Shown here: piece by piece, positions 1 to 7,769 of the stretch
How positions within the stretch are numbered: position 1 is the first letter of the stretch
Layout of the letters: the number at the start of each line of letters is the position of its first letter
Assembly: GCA_028285305.1 (NCBI GenBank)
Contig: JANQPV010000063.1
Location: 1 to 44,084 of the forward strand
Length of the DNA stretch: 44,084 bases
Direction of reading: 5' to 3'
Origin: Alphaproteobacteria bacterium
GTDB lineage: Bacteria; Pseudomonadota; Alphaproteobacteria; SMXP01
Notes under the pieces: generated by a model
What the model was told of the DNA's origin: nothing
Database searches by the model: none
The model's input: the letters and a program-made list of their open reading frames with translations, nothing else
Made by a program: the position numbers and the translations under genes

Positions 1-42
1 AAGACGCAAGACATCCTCATCTGAATGACGCTTCCGGGCCAT
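1..42 (-). CDS. IS3-family transposase OrfA, N-terminal fragment (cut by window edge)
   Basis: Only the first 14 residues are present: MARKRHSDEDVLRL. This opening is characteristic of the small helix-turn-helix OrfA of IS3-group elements, which is normally about 90 residues and is followed by OrfB, a DDE integrase made by frameshifting. The start codon is the ATG read from position 42. An AGGAGGAG ribosome site lies about 6 bases upstream, which fixes the start. The rest of the gene lies to the left of the window. The family call rests on recognising this N-terminus and on the IS-like end next to it. Confidence 0.75.
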   Translation of the reverse strand, partial: MARKRHSDEDVLRL

Positions 43-97
43 AACCAACTCCTCCTGAACTAACTTAACTATGGCCCAGTTTTAGGGGGGAAGGACA
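1..97 (-). mobile_element. End of an IS3-family insertion sequence
   Basis: The window opens inside an insertion sequence that reads leftward. Seen: the first 14 codons of a transposase OrfA (positions 42 to 1) preceded by a strong ribosome site, and upstream of it a C-rich terminal sequence, TGTCCTTCCCCCCTAAAAC on the minus strand starting at about 97. IS3-family ends usually begin with TG, so I place the boundary near 97, though a few bases either way are possible. The element cuts into the reading frame of the neighbouring membrane-protein gene. The other end, OrfB and the target-site duplication lie outside the window. Confidence 0.7.
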
Positions 98-517
98 CAG
101 ATAAGCTTCTTTGTGGATGAGTGCCACGATGCTATCGCATCTGAACTTTCGACCGCCACTCAGCAGCTCACTCACAATGATCTGCTCACGGAGTGTTTTG
201 AAATAGACAATCGTCATCACAAACACAACAAGCAAGCCAACGCCAAGCGCTTTACCGAACGATGCAACAATCCAGATGAACAAGAACGCGACGATGCCAA
301 CGAACAATGCCGGCCGGAAGCTCTTCAGCAAATCCTCAATGGGATCACTCACAACCAACGGTGACTTTGTGAAATTGAATTTCTGAATGAGCGCTTGCTC
401 CTCCGCATCAAGCTCCAAAGTGGCATGCAATACAAACGTGACACCACTCCCAATTCGCAATGGAACCAAAGAAAAAAGCGCCGAACTAATTTGTTCGCGA
501 TCAAGCAGTAGCTGCAT
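65..517 (-). CDS. Two-helix membrane protein of unknown function, 3' end replaced by IS sequence
   Basis: A 150-residue protein of no family I recognise. Two adjacent hydrophobic segments (about residues 68-88 and 91-108, including LFVGIVAFLFIWIVASF) predict a membrane hairpin. A soluble, acidic N-terminal third precedes it and a basic tail follows. The start is the ATG at 517 with a G-rich stretch just upstream. The last 11 or so codons, beginning around CPSPLKLGHS, are read from the IS3 end, so the native C-terminus has been lost and the stop at 65 belongs to the insertion sequence. It may therefore be a truncated gene. It lies convergent to nothing and has no obvious operon partner. Confidence 0.55.
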   Translation of the reverse strand: MQLLLDREQISSALFSLVPLRIGSGVTFVLHATLELDAEEQALIQKFNFTKSPLVVSDPIEDLLKSFRPALFVGIVAFLFIWIVASFGKALGVGLLVVFVMTIVYFKTLREQIIVSELLSGGRKFRCDSIVALIHKEAYLCPSPLKLGHS

Positions 518-638
518 ATCGCCCCCATCATCACAAGAAACATTCTGTCTCTTGTGATTCCTACCAATAACATCAGGAAAATGGTATCTCTATACTTAGC
601 TATGAGCAAGTCTGTTCAATCAAATTTTGGAAATGGAA

Positions 639-655
639 GGGGATACCGTATCCCC
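639..655. repeat. Perfect 8-bp inverted repeat GGGGATAC-C-GTATCCCC
   Basis: Seen directly: GGGGATACCGTATCCCC, two perfect 8-base arms around one central base. A further TATCCCCC half-copy follows at about 663-670. A compact palindrome like this, downstream of an AlpA-type regulator in an integrated element, could be a protein-binding site, possibly for AlpA or for the integrase. Its arms resemble, but do not equal, the ATACCCC arm-site candidates at the other end of the same element. No function can be assigned from sequence alone. Confidence 0.45.
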
Positions 656-690
656 CAGCTTATCCCCCTGAATTGCATTTCAAACTAAAA

Positions 691-720
691 GAAAGCCAGC
701 GGTGATGCTGGCTTTCTTCG
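691..720 (-). terminator. Rho-independent terminator of the alpA-like gene
   Basis: GAAAGCCAGC and GCTGGCTTTC (691-700 and 707-716) form a perfect 10-bp stem around a 6-base loop. Read on the minus strand, the stem is followed by TTTTAG, a short uridine tail. It lies 18 bases beyond the stop codon of the minus-strand alpA-like gene, as expected for its terminator. The plus-strand tail is weaker. Confidence 0.75.
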
Positions 721-737
721 CTCTCAATTAAGGAGCT

Positions 738-926
738 TCAGTGAAGTTGATCGCGGGCATCAATACGTGATTGAAGCCAGTCCAACACTTCATCCTCAAT
801 CCATCCGACCCGGTTGCTGCCCAGTCTTACCCGCTTGGGGAATTGACCTGCAGCCTCCAGGCGCGCGATGTGTTGGGGGGAGTACAGAACCAGTTCCTTC
901 ACTTGCCGTTTGCTCAACATCTTCAT
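738..926 (-). CDS. AlpA-family transcriptional regulator / excisionase-like protein
   Basis: A 62-residue winged-helix protein of the AlpA type, a group of small MerR-like DNA-binding proteins that activate integrase genes or act as excisionases in P4-like elements. The diagnostic pattern is visible: a helix-turn-helix opening (VKELVLYSPQHIARLEAAGQ), the basic FPKRVRLGSNRVGW wing, and the WIEDEVLDWLQSR helix. I chose the ATG at 926 over an in-frame GTG one codon earlier because GAGGAG lies 8 bases upstream. It is a single gene closed by the hairpin at 691-720. Its probable partner is the P4-type integrase at 14513-15700, nearly 14 kb away at the other end of the element. Confidence 0.85.
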   Translation of the reverse strand: MKMLSKRQVKELVLYSPQHIARLEAAGQFPKRVRLGSNRVGWIEDEVLDWLQSRIDARDQLH

Positions 927-934
927 CACGATAT

Positions 935-951
935 CTCCTCAGTATGAGGAG
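935..951 (-). promoter_or_regulatory. Hairpin overlapping the ribosome-binding site of alpA
   Basis: On the minus strand CTCCTCA-TAC-TGAGGAG is a perfect 7-bp inverted repeat with a 3-base loop. The right arm contains the GAGGAG ribosome-binding site of the alpA-like gene, which starts at 926. In the messenger this hairpin would pair away the ribosome site; in DNA it would be a symmetric operator. Either would fit tight control of an excision or integration regulator. The structure is seen; the regulatory role is inferred. Confidence 0.45.
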
Positions 952-1685
952 CATCGCGATGCCCTCGGGTTGATGTGCCCTAGGGTGGCTATACACTAGC
1001 ACGATGTGAGTGTGACTCGAACGGAGGGTATGCAATCACCGCAGTGGCAAGTAAGCCACTTGCGCAATCGACTGAGGCTGGTGCTCGGTTCGGGGCAGAA
1101 GTGGACACACCCAACTCTTTGTGCGACCGAAGAAGTGGATGACTCATTGTGCGACCATTGGCGGCCCTTAGCGGATATTCAAGCTGGAACCGATCACTGC
1201 AGAGCAGCATCCCAAAAGCAGTCATTCGATCAAGCTGCTTGTAACTCCGAGGGCCGCAGTAAGATGTCTCGAATTCGCCTGAGCCGTGCCGCTCACTTAC
1301 GGGTGAAAATGACCCAACCCGGAAGTCGGGCAATCTACTCAGCAGTTCTGGAATGCGCTATTTCTGTCCGTGCCAAATTGGCTTGCGCCATGCCTGTTGC
1401 TGAGAGAACAGCGGAAATGCCCGTCTGAAACTGCACCAGGTTCACAACGCAGAAGCGCAAATTTCATACGTGATGCAAAAGCCCTAATTCCTGCACCAAA
1501 TAAGGTGGCTCATGCTCACAACAAAATATTGCTGCGCAGCAGAATTGCTTCTGCCTCACCCTTAAAAACGACCGCCATCTCAAGGGTACTTTCCTGTCGT
1601 ACATTGTTGCTGGTAGTATCGTGCGATTTTGATTGAAATTTTTCAAGTATTCAGTTAAAAATTACTATTAATGAAGGTGTGTTTC
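952..1685. other. 734-bp stretch without a convincing gene
   Basis: The stretch between the divergent alpA-like gene and the first protease gene contains only open frames with poor composition and no recognisable motif; the longest is about 140 codons at 1006-1428. It includes the short motif CGGCCCTTAGCGGA (1162-1175), which recurs with one change at 5728-5741 in another gene-poor gap. The part nearest the protease is AT-rich (about 1600-1670) and probably holds its promoter, but I see no clear -35/-10 pair. Confidence 0.5.
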
Positions 1686-3653
1686 ATGAGAATTTTTCAC
1701 AAAATTCCAGTTTGCAGAAAGCACTTCGCAATATCTGCTCTTGTGCTGAGTGTTTTGAGTGCGAATGTTCTCTCAGAGGGGGCAACCGCTAGTGAATTCC
1801 TCGTTGAGCGGAAATCTGCACCCAGCGCCAGATATATAGACAGTTTTGGTAAAGCGGTTGACTACTCGCTTGAACCGTTTGTCCACGCGGTCCCGCAAGC
1901 CGAAACTCCAGAACTTGTTGCCGGGGCCTCTGGGGGCGCAAGAACTGGCGTCCTGAACTTTGCGCCTCAGTGGCACAGTAATTTCTTGCCGGTAGACATG
2001 AACCGGGTACTTTTTGGACAAATTATAACTCGAAGATGGCAGCATGACTACGCTGCGGCCTGGTCGCTGCCGTGCGATCTGCAGACAAAGACACGAAAAC
2101 TCAGCATCCAACAGGAATGGCACATCGACATCGATCCGGAGATTGCGGAGAATAAACCCCTAACAAAATGGACGGAAAGCCTCAAACAAGGAAATGCTGC
2201 AGTCATTGCCTACACACGGTCCCGCCCCGGCATTACCTCCACCTTTGAAAATATCGAGAATATCTGGAATACAAATCCAGCCTTCAACAACGGATTTCAA
2301 TTCAAACCGTACGCTCAATACGACTGGAGTGCTGTAAAACAAATACAAAAGGCTTGGGAAGTCCACATTCCCAACAACACGTCGTTGTATGCAAGAAACA
2401 TTGCGCAGATGCCTGATCCTCAATGGAAACGCCTTTTCGACAAGAATAATTTGTTTGGCAAAACGGAAATTGTGAAAGGCGTCAAAACGAATTGGAACTT
2501 CAAGTCACTTAAGAATCACTACAATAATACCTATGGAGTTGATGAGAAATTTTTTGAAGACCAGTATGACAACATTATAAGGGACTTCGGCACAAATGTA
2601 CCCATCACCTCCAGACCCTTTCTGCCGTTTGGGGACCGCCTCCTCGAACACCAATCATGCGAAAAATCATGCCCTGGTTGCGCATGTGGCGGCAGTCCCG
2701 CTCCGGCCATCCCGCCGGTCAGCTGCGTTGGGCCCGGCCTGGCTGGTGGTGGTGTCGGCGGCGGCGGTAGCGCCAAGGAAGAGACCACGGCGCAAAAGAA
2801 CTGGGGGAAGTGCAAAAAGGCGAACGATGAGCTTGCCGCGAAGGGGATCAACAAGGTCCGCAACTGCTCGCTGATTTTGGAACCTAATTCTGCACCTAAT
2901 GCCGTCGCCATTATTGACCGCAATTCCAAAGTAACGTTTTGCACCGGTACCCTGATTGATGAAGAGAACCTCCTCACCGCCGCCCATTGTCTTTGCGGCA
3001 GCGAAAAGGCGGATTCGGCGTTCTTCGGCGAGAAGGCCTGGAACACCCCGAATGCGGTTCGCACCTCGGTCGACTTGAGTTCGTGGCGAAAAAAGAAGAA
3101 TTCCGACTTCTGCACACAGTACCGGGAATGGCAAGCCGACAAGTCACGACCCTATCCAGAGGACGACATTGCCATTCTCCGGCTGGCCAAATCGATTTCG
3201 TCGGAAAACATCAGAAACTCGGTGCTGCCGGTTCCGCAGTTCTGGAACGGCGAGGCGTACGTGCGCGCCTATGTAGCTGGCTTCGGTGCCTCAGATGAAT
3301 CAGATCAAACTGGCGTCAAGAACATCGTCAACCTCAAGATTGAGAAAGATGGTTGCGTCACGGATGGAGACGGGAAGCGCCGGTGTACGGCCGGCAAATC
3401 ATTCATTGCTGTGGCACCCAAGGACAACAAGGGCGCCGACTCCTGTTTCGGCGATTCCGGTGGTCCGCTCATGGTGGTTGACGAGCACGGCATCCACTAT
3501 CTCGCTGGCCTTGTGATCAAGGGGACCAAAGAGAATGAGAAAAACAAGTGTGGCAAGGGTGGAATTTATGCCGATCTGCGTGACAAAAGCATCAGAGAGT
3601 GGATCGTGAGTTCCACGAAAAAAGAGATCGTATCCTTGGTGGAAAAAGAATGA
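1686..3653 (+). CDS. Exported trypsin-like serine protease with a large unknown N-terminal domain
   Basis: A 655-residue S1 (chymotrypsin-family) protease. A signal peptide (basic RIFHK..., then hydrophobic FAISALVLSVLSANVLS) sends it across the inner membrane. Residues about 40-320 are an aromatic- and Asn-rich domain I do not recognise. A Cys- and Gly-rich linker follows (about 324-366, with CPGCACGG and GGGVGGGG). The protease domain fills the rest, with a complete triad: His434 in TAAHC, Asp494 in DDIAI, Ser591 in GDSGGP. I prefer the ATG at 1686 because AAGGTG lies just upstream of it; an in-frame ATG at 1671 would add five residues. The stop overlaps the start of the second protease by four bases, so the two are made together. 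The substrate is unknown. Confidence 0.85.
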   Translation: MRIFHKIPVCRKHFAISALVLSVLSANVLSEGATASEFLVERKSAPSARYIDSFGKAVDYSLEPFVHAVPQAETPELVAGASGGARTGVLNFAPQWHSNFLPVDMNRVLFGQIITRRWQHDYAAAWSLPCDLQTKTRKLSIQQEWHIDIDPEIAENKPLTKWTESLKQGNAAVIAYTRSRPGITSTFENIENIWNTNPAFNNGFQFKPYAQYDWSAVKQIQKAWEVHIPNNTSLYARNIAQMPDPQWKRLFDKNNLFGKTEIVKGVKTNWNFKSLKNHYNNTYGVDEKFFEDQYDNIIRDFGTNVPITSRPFLPFGDRLLEHQSCEKSCPGCACGGSPAPAIPPVSCVGPGLAGGGVGGGGSAKEETTAQKNWGKCKKANDELAAKGINKVRNCSLILEPNSAPNAVAIIDRNSKVTFCTGTLIDEENLLTAAHCLCGSEKADSAFFGEKAWNTPNAVRTSVDLSSWRKKKNSDFCTQYREWQADKSRPYPEDDIAILRLAKSISSENIRNSVLPVPQFWNGEAYVRAYVAGFGASDESDQTGVKNIVNLKIEKDGCVTDGDGKRRCTAGKSFIAVAPKDNKGADSCFGDSGGPLMVVDEHGIHYLAGLVIKGTKENEKNKCGKGGIYADLRDKSIREWIVSSTKKEIVSLVEKE

Positions 3654-5326
3654 TCAGAACATTCGAGCTTTCCTTGTCCAGCCGATTGGCCGTGGCATTC
3701 TTCATTTTAACCGCGATTCTTTTCAGCTCCGCAGGAGCCGCTCAGGCAGACGGCAGGGCGGCCATGAACGCCCGTGGCCAGGATCGAGTTCATGGCGGCG
3801 AACGGGTCCGGGAGACGCAAGCGCCATGGGCCGTGGTCCTGCTAAAGGATGGCAAGTTTTACTGCGGTGGCTCTTTGGTGGCACCGGAGGTTTTCGACGA
3901 CGAGTTCGTCAAGTGGGTCAGGGGCAGGAAAGATCCGCGCTGGGTTATCACGGCAGCTCATTGCCTGTACGACAATGTCCCGGGCAGCCCGCCACTGACG
4001 ATGAACCGGCTCAAGGTCCGCACAGCGACGCTCGATCGAACGGGCTCCCACCTATCTGAAGACATAGAACTTAAGGCTGTCATTGAGCACCCGCACTACA
4101 ACAAGACAACGCTCGAAAATGATATTGCTCTGTTGCTGCTCGAATCCCCAAAAAAGGACAGGGAAACGTCCCTGCGCGGTTCGATTGGGCTGCCGCGTGA
4201 AAACGAACTCGGCTGGATCAATGAACCCTACCTCCAGCTCTATGCCTTGGGCTGGGGCGCCACCGAGGCCACTAAAGCAGGAAGCGAAAAACTCCTTCAA
4301 GTGCGCATTCCTAGGTTTGACGATGATCTCTGCAGGAAGAACTACAAGAAGATCGGCGCCGATGTGTTGGACGGTATGATTTGTGCCGGTTATGCGCGCG
4401 GAGAGTTCGATTCCTGTCAGGGCGATAGCGGAGGCTCGCTCGTCTTCCGTCCATATTCTGGAGGCAAGCAGATCCATCATAAACAGCTCTTGGATCAAGC
4501 GGTCCTTGCCGGCGTGGTCAGCTGGGGAGAGGGATGTGCTCTTAAGAGTTTCCCTGGGATCTATTCTTCAATTACCTATTACCAGCGCTGGCTGGAAAAA
4601 TCGGTCATTGCATGCGAACGCAAGCATAAAGAAGGTTGCACACAACGGTCCACAGGCACTGGGCGGCCTTCCAACGTGGTGGCATTGGATCCCACCCGGC
4701 GCTTTGTGCCCATGATCAGTGGTGAGGTTCAACTTTATCCGGAAGGATGCCAGCAAAACGGCGAATGCAAACTCGGACAGCCGATCAGGTTTCAGCAATC
4801 TGTCAATGTAGCCTGGGAGAGTGACGCCTGGCCTGGAAGCGGACAGCAGTCAGGAACCACGGACGGAGCATCGATCCCGGGCTGGGCCCAGCCGTTCATC
4901 GGGGAGCCGTTCGAACAATCGTATCTGAAGGCTGCAATTCTGCACGATCACTACTGTTACAAGGAAAACAATGTCCGTCCCTGGAGAGATGTGCATCGCA
5001 TGTTCTATGACGCGTTGATCGCGAGCGGCGTGAATCGCGTCAAGGCGCGCATCATGTACCTTGCGGTGAGGACATTCGGACCCCGCTGGACGTGGCCAAA
5101 CAACATCCCGTTTGAACTCTGCGGGGCCGGCTGCATAAAGCAGAGCCGAAATGTCACCGCACAGCAAGTCGATCACAAATGGATCAAGCCGCGCTACGAT
5201 CACGCGCAAGCTGACGCGACAATCAACGCGTTCAAGGCCGTCGCAGAGCAGAACTTGTCGCTGGAGGAATTCGAGAAGATTGCCGACAAGAAGCGTGCCG
5301 ATCTTGGGATAGAGAACGCGGAGTGA
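3650..5326 (+). CDS. Exported trypsin-like serine protease fused to a C-terminal DUF1353 domain
   Basis: A 558-residue protein translated from ATGA at 3650, coupled to the preceding protease gene. An in-frame upstream codon at 3599 is less likely because GGTGGAAAAAGA provides a ribosome site for 3650. Order: signal peptide (LAVAFFILTAILFSSAGAAQA); S1 protease domain (about residues 45-320) with His104 in TAAHC, Asp158 in ENDIAL and Ser260 in GDSGGS; then a C-terminal segment (about 365-485) with the hallmarks of DUF1353: TDGASIPGW, AAILHDHYCY, a FYDALIASGV helix and YLAVRTFGPRW. DUF1353 is best known from phage and prophage proteins and its activity is not established. The fusion suggests that the protease and DUF1353 domains act on the same envelope or external target; that is inference. 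Confidence 0.85.
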   Translation: MIRTFELSLSSRLAVAFFILTAILFSSAGAAQADGRAAMNARGQDRVHGGERVRETQAPWAVVLLKDGKFYCGGSLVAPEVFDDEFVKWVRGRKDPRWVITAAHCLYDNVPGSPPLTMNRLKVRTATLDRTGSHLSEDIELKAVIEHPHYNKTTLENDIALLLLESPKKDRETSLRGSIGLPRENELGWINEPYLQLYALGWGATEATKAGSEKLLQVRIPRFDDDLCRKNYKKIGADVLDGMICAGYARGEFDSCQGDSGGSLVFRPYSGGKQIHHKQLLDQAVLAGVVSWGEGCALKSFPGIYSSITYYQRWLEKSVIACERKHKEGCTQRSTGTGRPSNVVALDPTRRFVPMISGEVQLYPEGCQQNGECKLGQPIRFQQSVNVAWESDAWPGSGQQSGTTDGASIPGWAQPFIGEPFEQSYLKAAILHDHYCYKENNVRPWRDVHRMFYDALIASGVNRVKARIMYLAVRTFGPRWTWPNNIPFELCGAGCIKQSRNVTAQQVDHKWIKPRYDHAQADATINAFKAVAEQNLSLEEFEKIADKKRADLGIENAE

Positions 5327-5978
5327 AAGTTTGATTTGGCCGCACCGGAACTCTAAGTTTGAGAGTGAATGCTGGCCCGGCTGCACGTGCTTGCATCGGC
5401 TTGTGCGGCAAGTTCAGCTTAAACTACGGGCGTGCGGAGTGTCATCTATACACGGTAGAAACCAGCGCTTAGGACTCATCGTCGGAGTGGTGCTTAACTC
5501 GTGAATAGTGCACCAGCGGCCCACGGCTTTGGATGTCTTTGCAGAGGGCAAGTTCGGGTGGGAAAACTTCCGCCAATGAGCGATGGAAGCTGCTTCTCTT
5601 GTGGGGCATTTGTTGCCTTGCTGGCGAATTGGCCACACGGAGATTTATGGCACAAAGTCTCCGTTCGACTACGTCCGTTTGCAACCAATCTTCAGACATG
5701 ACGATTAAACTGCGCGGAAGGAGTGATCGGCCCATAGCGGACGTTGGATCGCCCTTCTTTTGTTGCAGTGCGGCATCCAGAAGCTGAAATTCGCAGAAGC
5801 TAGTGAGCAACGCAACGTCGAGTGACAGCGGGTGACGCTTGAAAGCGCTCCAAGGCTGCCAACTGGCACAGACACGTCACTTGGCTCGATTAACGACAAA
5901 TCACCCTGGTCGCGATTCTAGAACACAACTCTAGGGAAACCTCTCGGTATGCTACTATTCCGGAAATTGAGGTGTGGT
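5327..5978. other. 650-bp stretch without a convincing gene
   Basis: Short overlapping frames on both strands, none with a family motif, a good ribosome site or sensible composition. It contains CGGCCCATAGCGGA (5728-5741), a near copy of the motif at 1162-1175, which may point to decayed dispersed repeats. The last 100 bases precede gajA and presumably carry its promoter. No terminator for the protease operon is obvious. Confidence 0.5.
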
Positions 5979-7763
5979 ATGACAGTTATTCGGGAAATTG
6001 CGATCTCAAACTTTCGTGGAGTTCATTCTCTCAAATGGCGGCCAAACCCGGGTATCAACTGTTTGATTGGGCCCGGTGATGGAGGGAAGTCGACAGTTCT
6101 GGATGCAATTGAGTTGACGCTGGGCACAAGACAAAGCTTCGGTTTCACCGACGCTGACTTCCACAGATGTCATGTCGATGTACCGATCATCATTGACGTG
6201 ACATTGGGTGCGCTTCCCGACGAGCTTAGAAATCTTGAGGCCTATGGTCATTTTTTACGTGGCTGGGATCAGCAGACTGGGGTTATTCACAACGAGACTT
6301 CGGCAGCCTTGGAAACGGTCCTGACTGTGAGGCTGATTGTTAGAGACGACTTGGAAGCGCAATGGCTTCTGTTTTCCGAAGGACCGTCCGCCGAAGGCCG
6401 CGAACGCAATCTCCAATGGAAACACCGTCAACTTGTCGCGCCAACTCGCCTTGGCACCGTAGCGTCACATCACATGGCATTAGGTCCAAGGTCCGTTTTG
6501 GGAAAACTATCGCTAGACAAAACGCAGGCTTCAACCGCATTGGCCGCTGCGTCAAGGCAGGCCCGGCAGGCATTCGCTGAACAGGGCTGCAATGGTGTGG
6601 ACGAAGTGCTGACTACCTCTAAGCGTATTGCCAATAGTATGGGCATCCCTGTGGAGCAACTGAATGCATTGCTTGATGTAAAGGGCGTCACATTTTCTGG
6701 GGGCGCTATCGCACTTCATGACGAAGACCAGGTGCCTCTGAAGAACCTTGGCTCTGGCTCTATGCGCTTGCTTGTCGCCGGACTCCAAAAAGCTGCCGGT
6801 CAATCAAGCATTTCCATTATCGATGAGGCAGAGTTCGGACTCGAACCATACCGCATCATTAGATTGCTCGACTCTCTCGGAGCAAAATCAAACGACACCT
6901 CTCAGCAAGTCTTCATGACCACGCACTCCCCCGTTGTATTACGAGAGCTTTCGTCAGTTCAACTACATGCAGTTCGAACAACCCGAACGACGACCCCAGC
7001 GGTTATAAATAACTGAGAAATCCTCCAGCCTGAAACAAAAGCAACTTCCAACACTATCATCCCTCTTGGCGCGTCAGCAGAAGCCCAAAAGGCTCTAAGA
7101 GCCTGTGCAGAGGCCTTTCTGGCGCCCAATGTCATTGTTTGCGAGGGCAAAACCGAAATCGGTGTGATTAGGGGGTTGGACCTATGGGGGCAAAGTCAAG
7201 ACCAGAAAAGCATCTTAGCAAATGGTTGCCACTGGGCTGATGGTGGTGGGTCGTCAATGATGGAACGTGCCAAGATCTTCTCACGCATGGGTTATCGAAC
7301 CGCCTTGTTTATGGATTCTGATGTTGCATACGATGCGGCGCTATACGCGGAATTAGCAACGCACGGTGTCTACGTGATTCGTTGGCAAGAAGGGTATTCG
7401 ACAGAAGCCGCGATCTTCGCCTCCGTTCCCGCGTTACACGTTTCTGATCTTCTTTCCATCGCCTGCGACTGGCGCTCAGAGGACTCAGTCGACGGAAAAA
7501 TCCGTCACGCCAGCAACGGTCAGTACAATCTGCAGCTCTGCAGGCATAACTTTGTCGACGCAATGCGGCCTGTGCTGGGACAATGTGCGGGTGAGGGCAA
7601 ATGGTTCAAAGACATCGAGCCAGCTGAGCGGGTAATGAAAGAAGTTATTGCGCCGTCCTGGCAAGGCGCCGATCAGATATTAACGGCGCCGCTGAACTTG
7701 CTGTGTCAGTGGATCAATACTTCGCCAACAGTCCAACCCGCTAATCCGGCTGGGCACCGCTAG
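5979..7763 (+). pseudogene. gajA: Gabija GajA: OLD-family ATPase/TOPRIM nuclease interrupted by an in-frame TGA
   Basis: Together the two halves make a 594-codon class 2 OLD nuclease, close to the usual GajA length (about 580). The first half (5979-7016) is the ABC-type ATPase: FRGV opening, Walker A GPGDGGKST (residues 31-39), Walker B IIDEAEFGLEP near 280, and the TTHSPVVL segment. Codon 346 (7014-7016) is TGA. The same frame then continues without a break into EILQPETK and the TOPRIM domain, with Glu389 in CEGKTE and Asp446/Asp448 in MDSD. The only plausible restart, GTG at 7164, lies after the catalytic glutamate, so the second half is unlikely to work alone. Start: ATG 5979 after GAGGTG, better than ATG 5949. 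GajA nicks phage DNA with GajB; here it is broken, read through, or a sequencing error. Confidence 0.85.
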
Positions 7764-7769
7764 GTTCCG

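Noticed and set aside
1006-1428. 140-codon plus-strand frame between alpA and the first protease
   Set aside because: No ribosome site, no domain, low-quality composition; probably chance.
2531-3142. 203-codon minus-strand frame across the first protease
   Set aside because: Lies on the opposite strand of the catalytic domain, whose triad proves the plus-strand frame.
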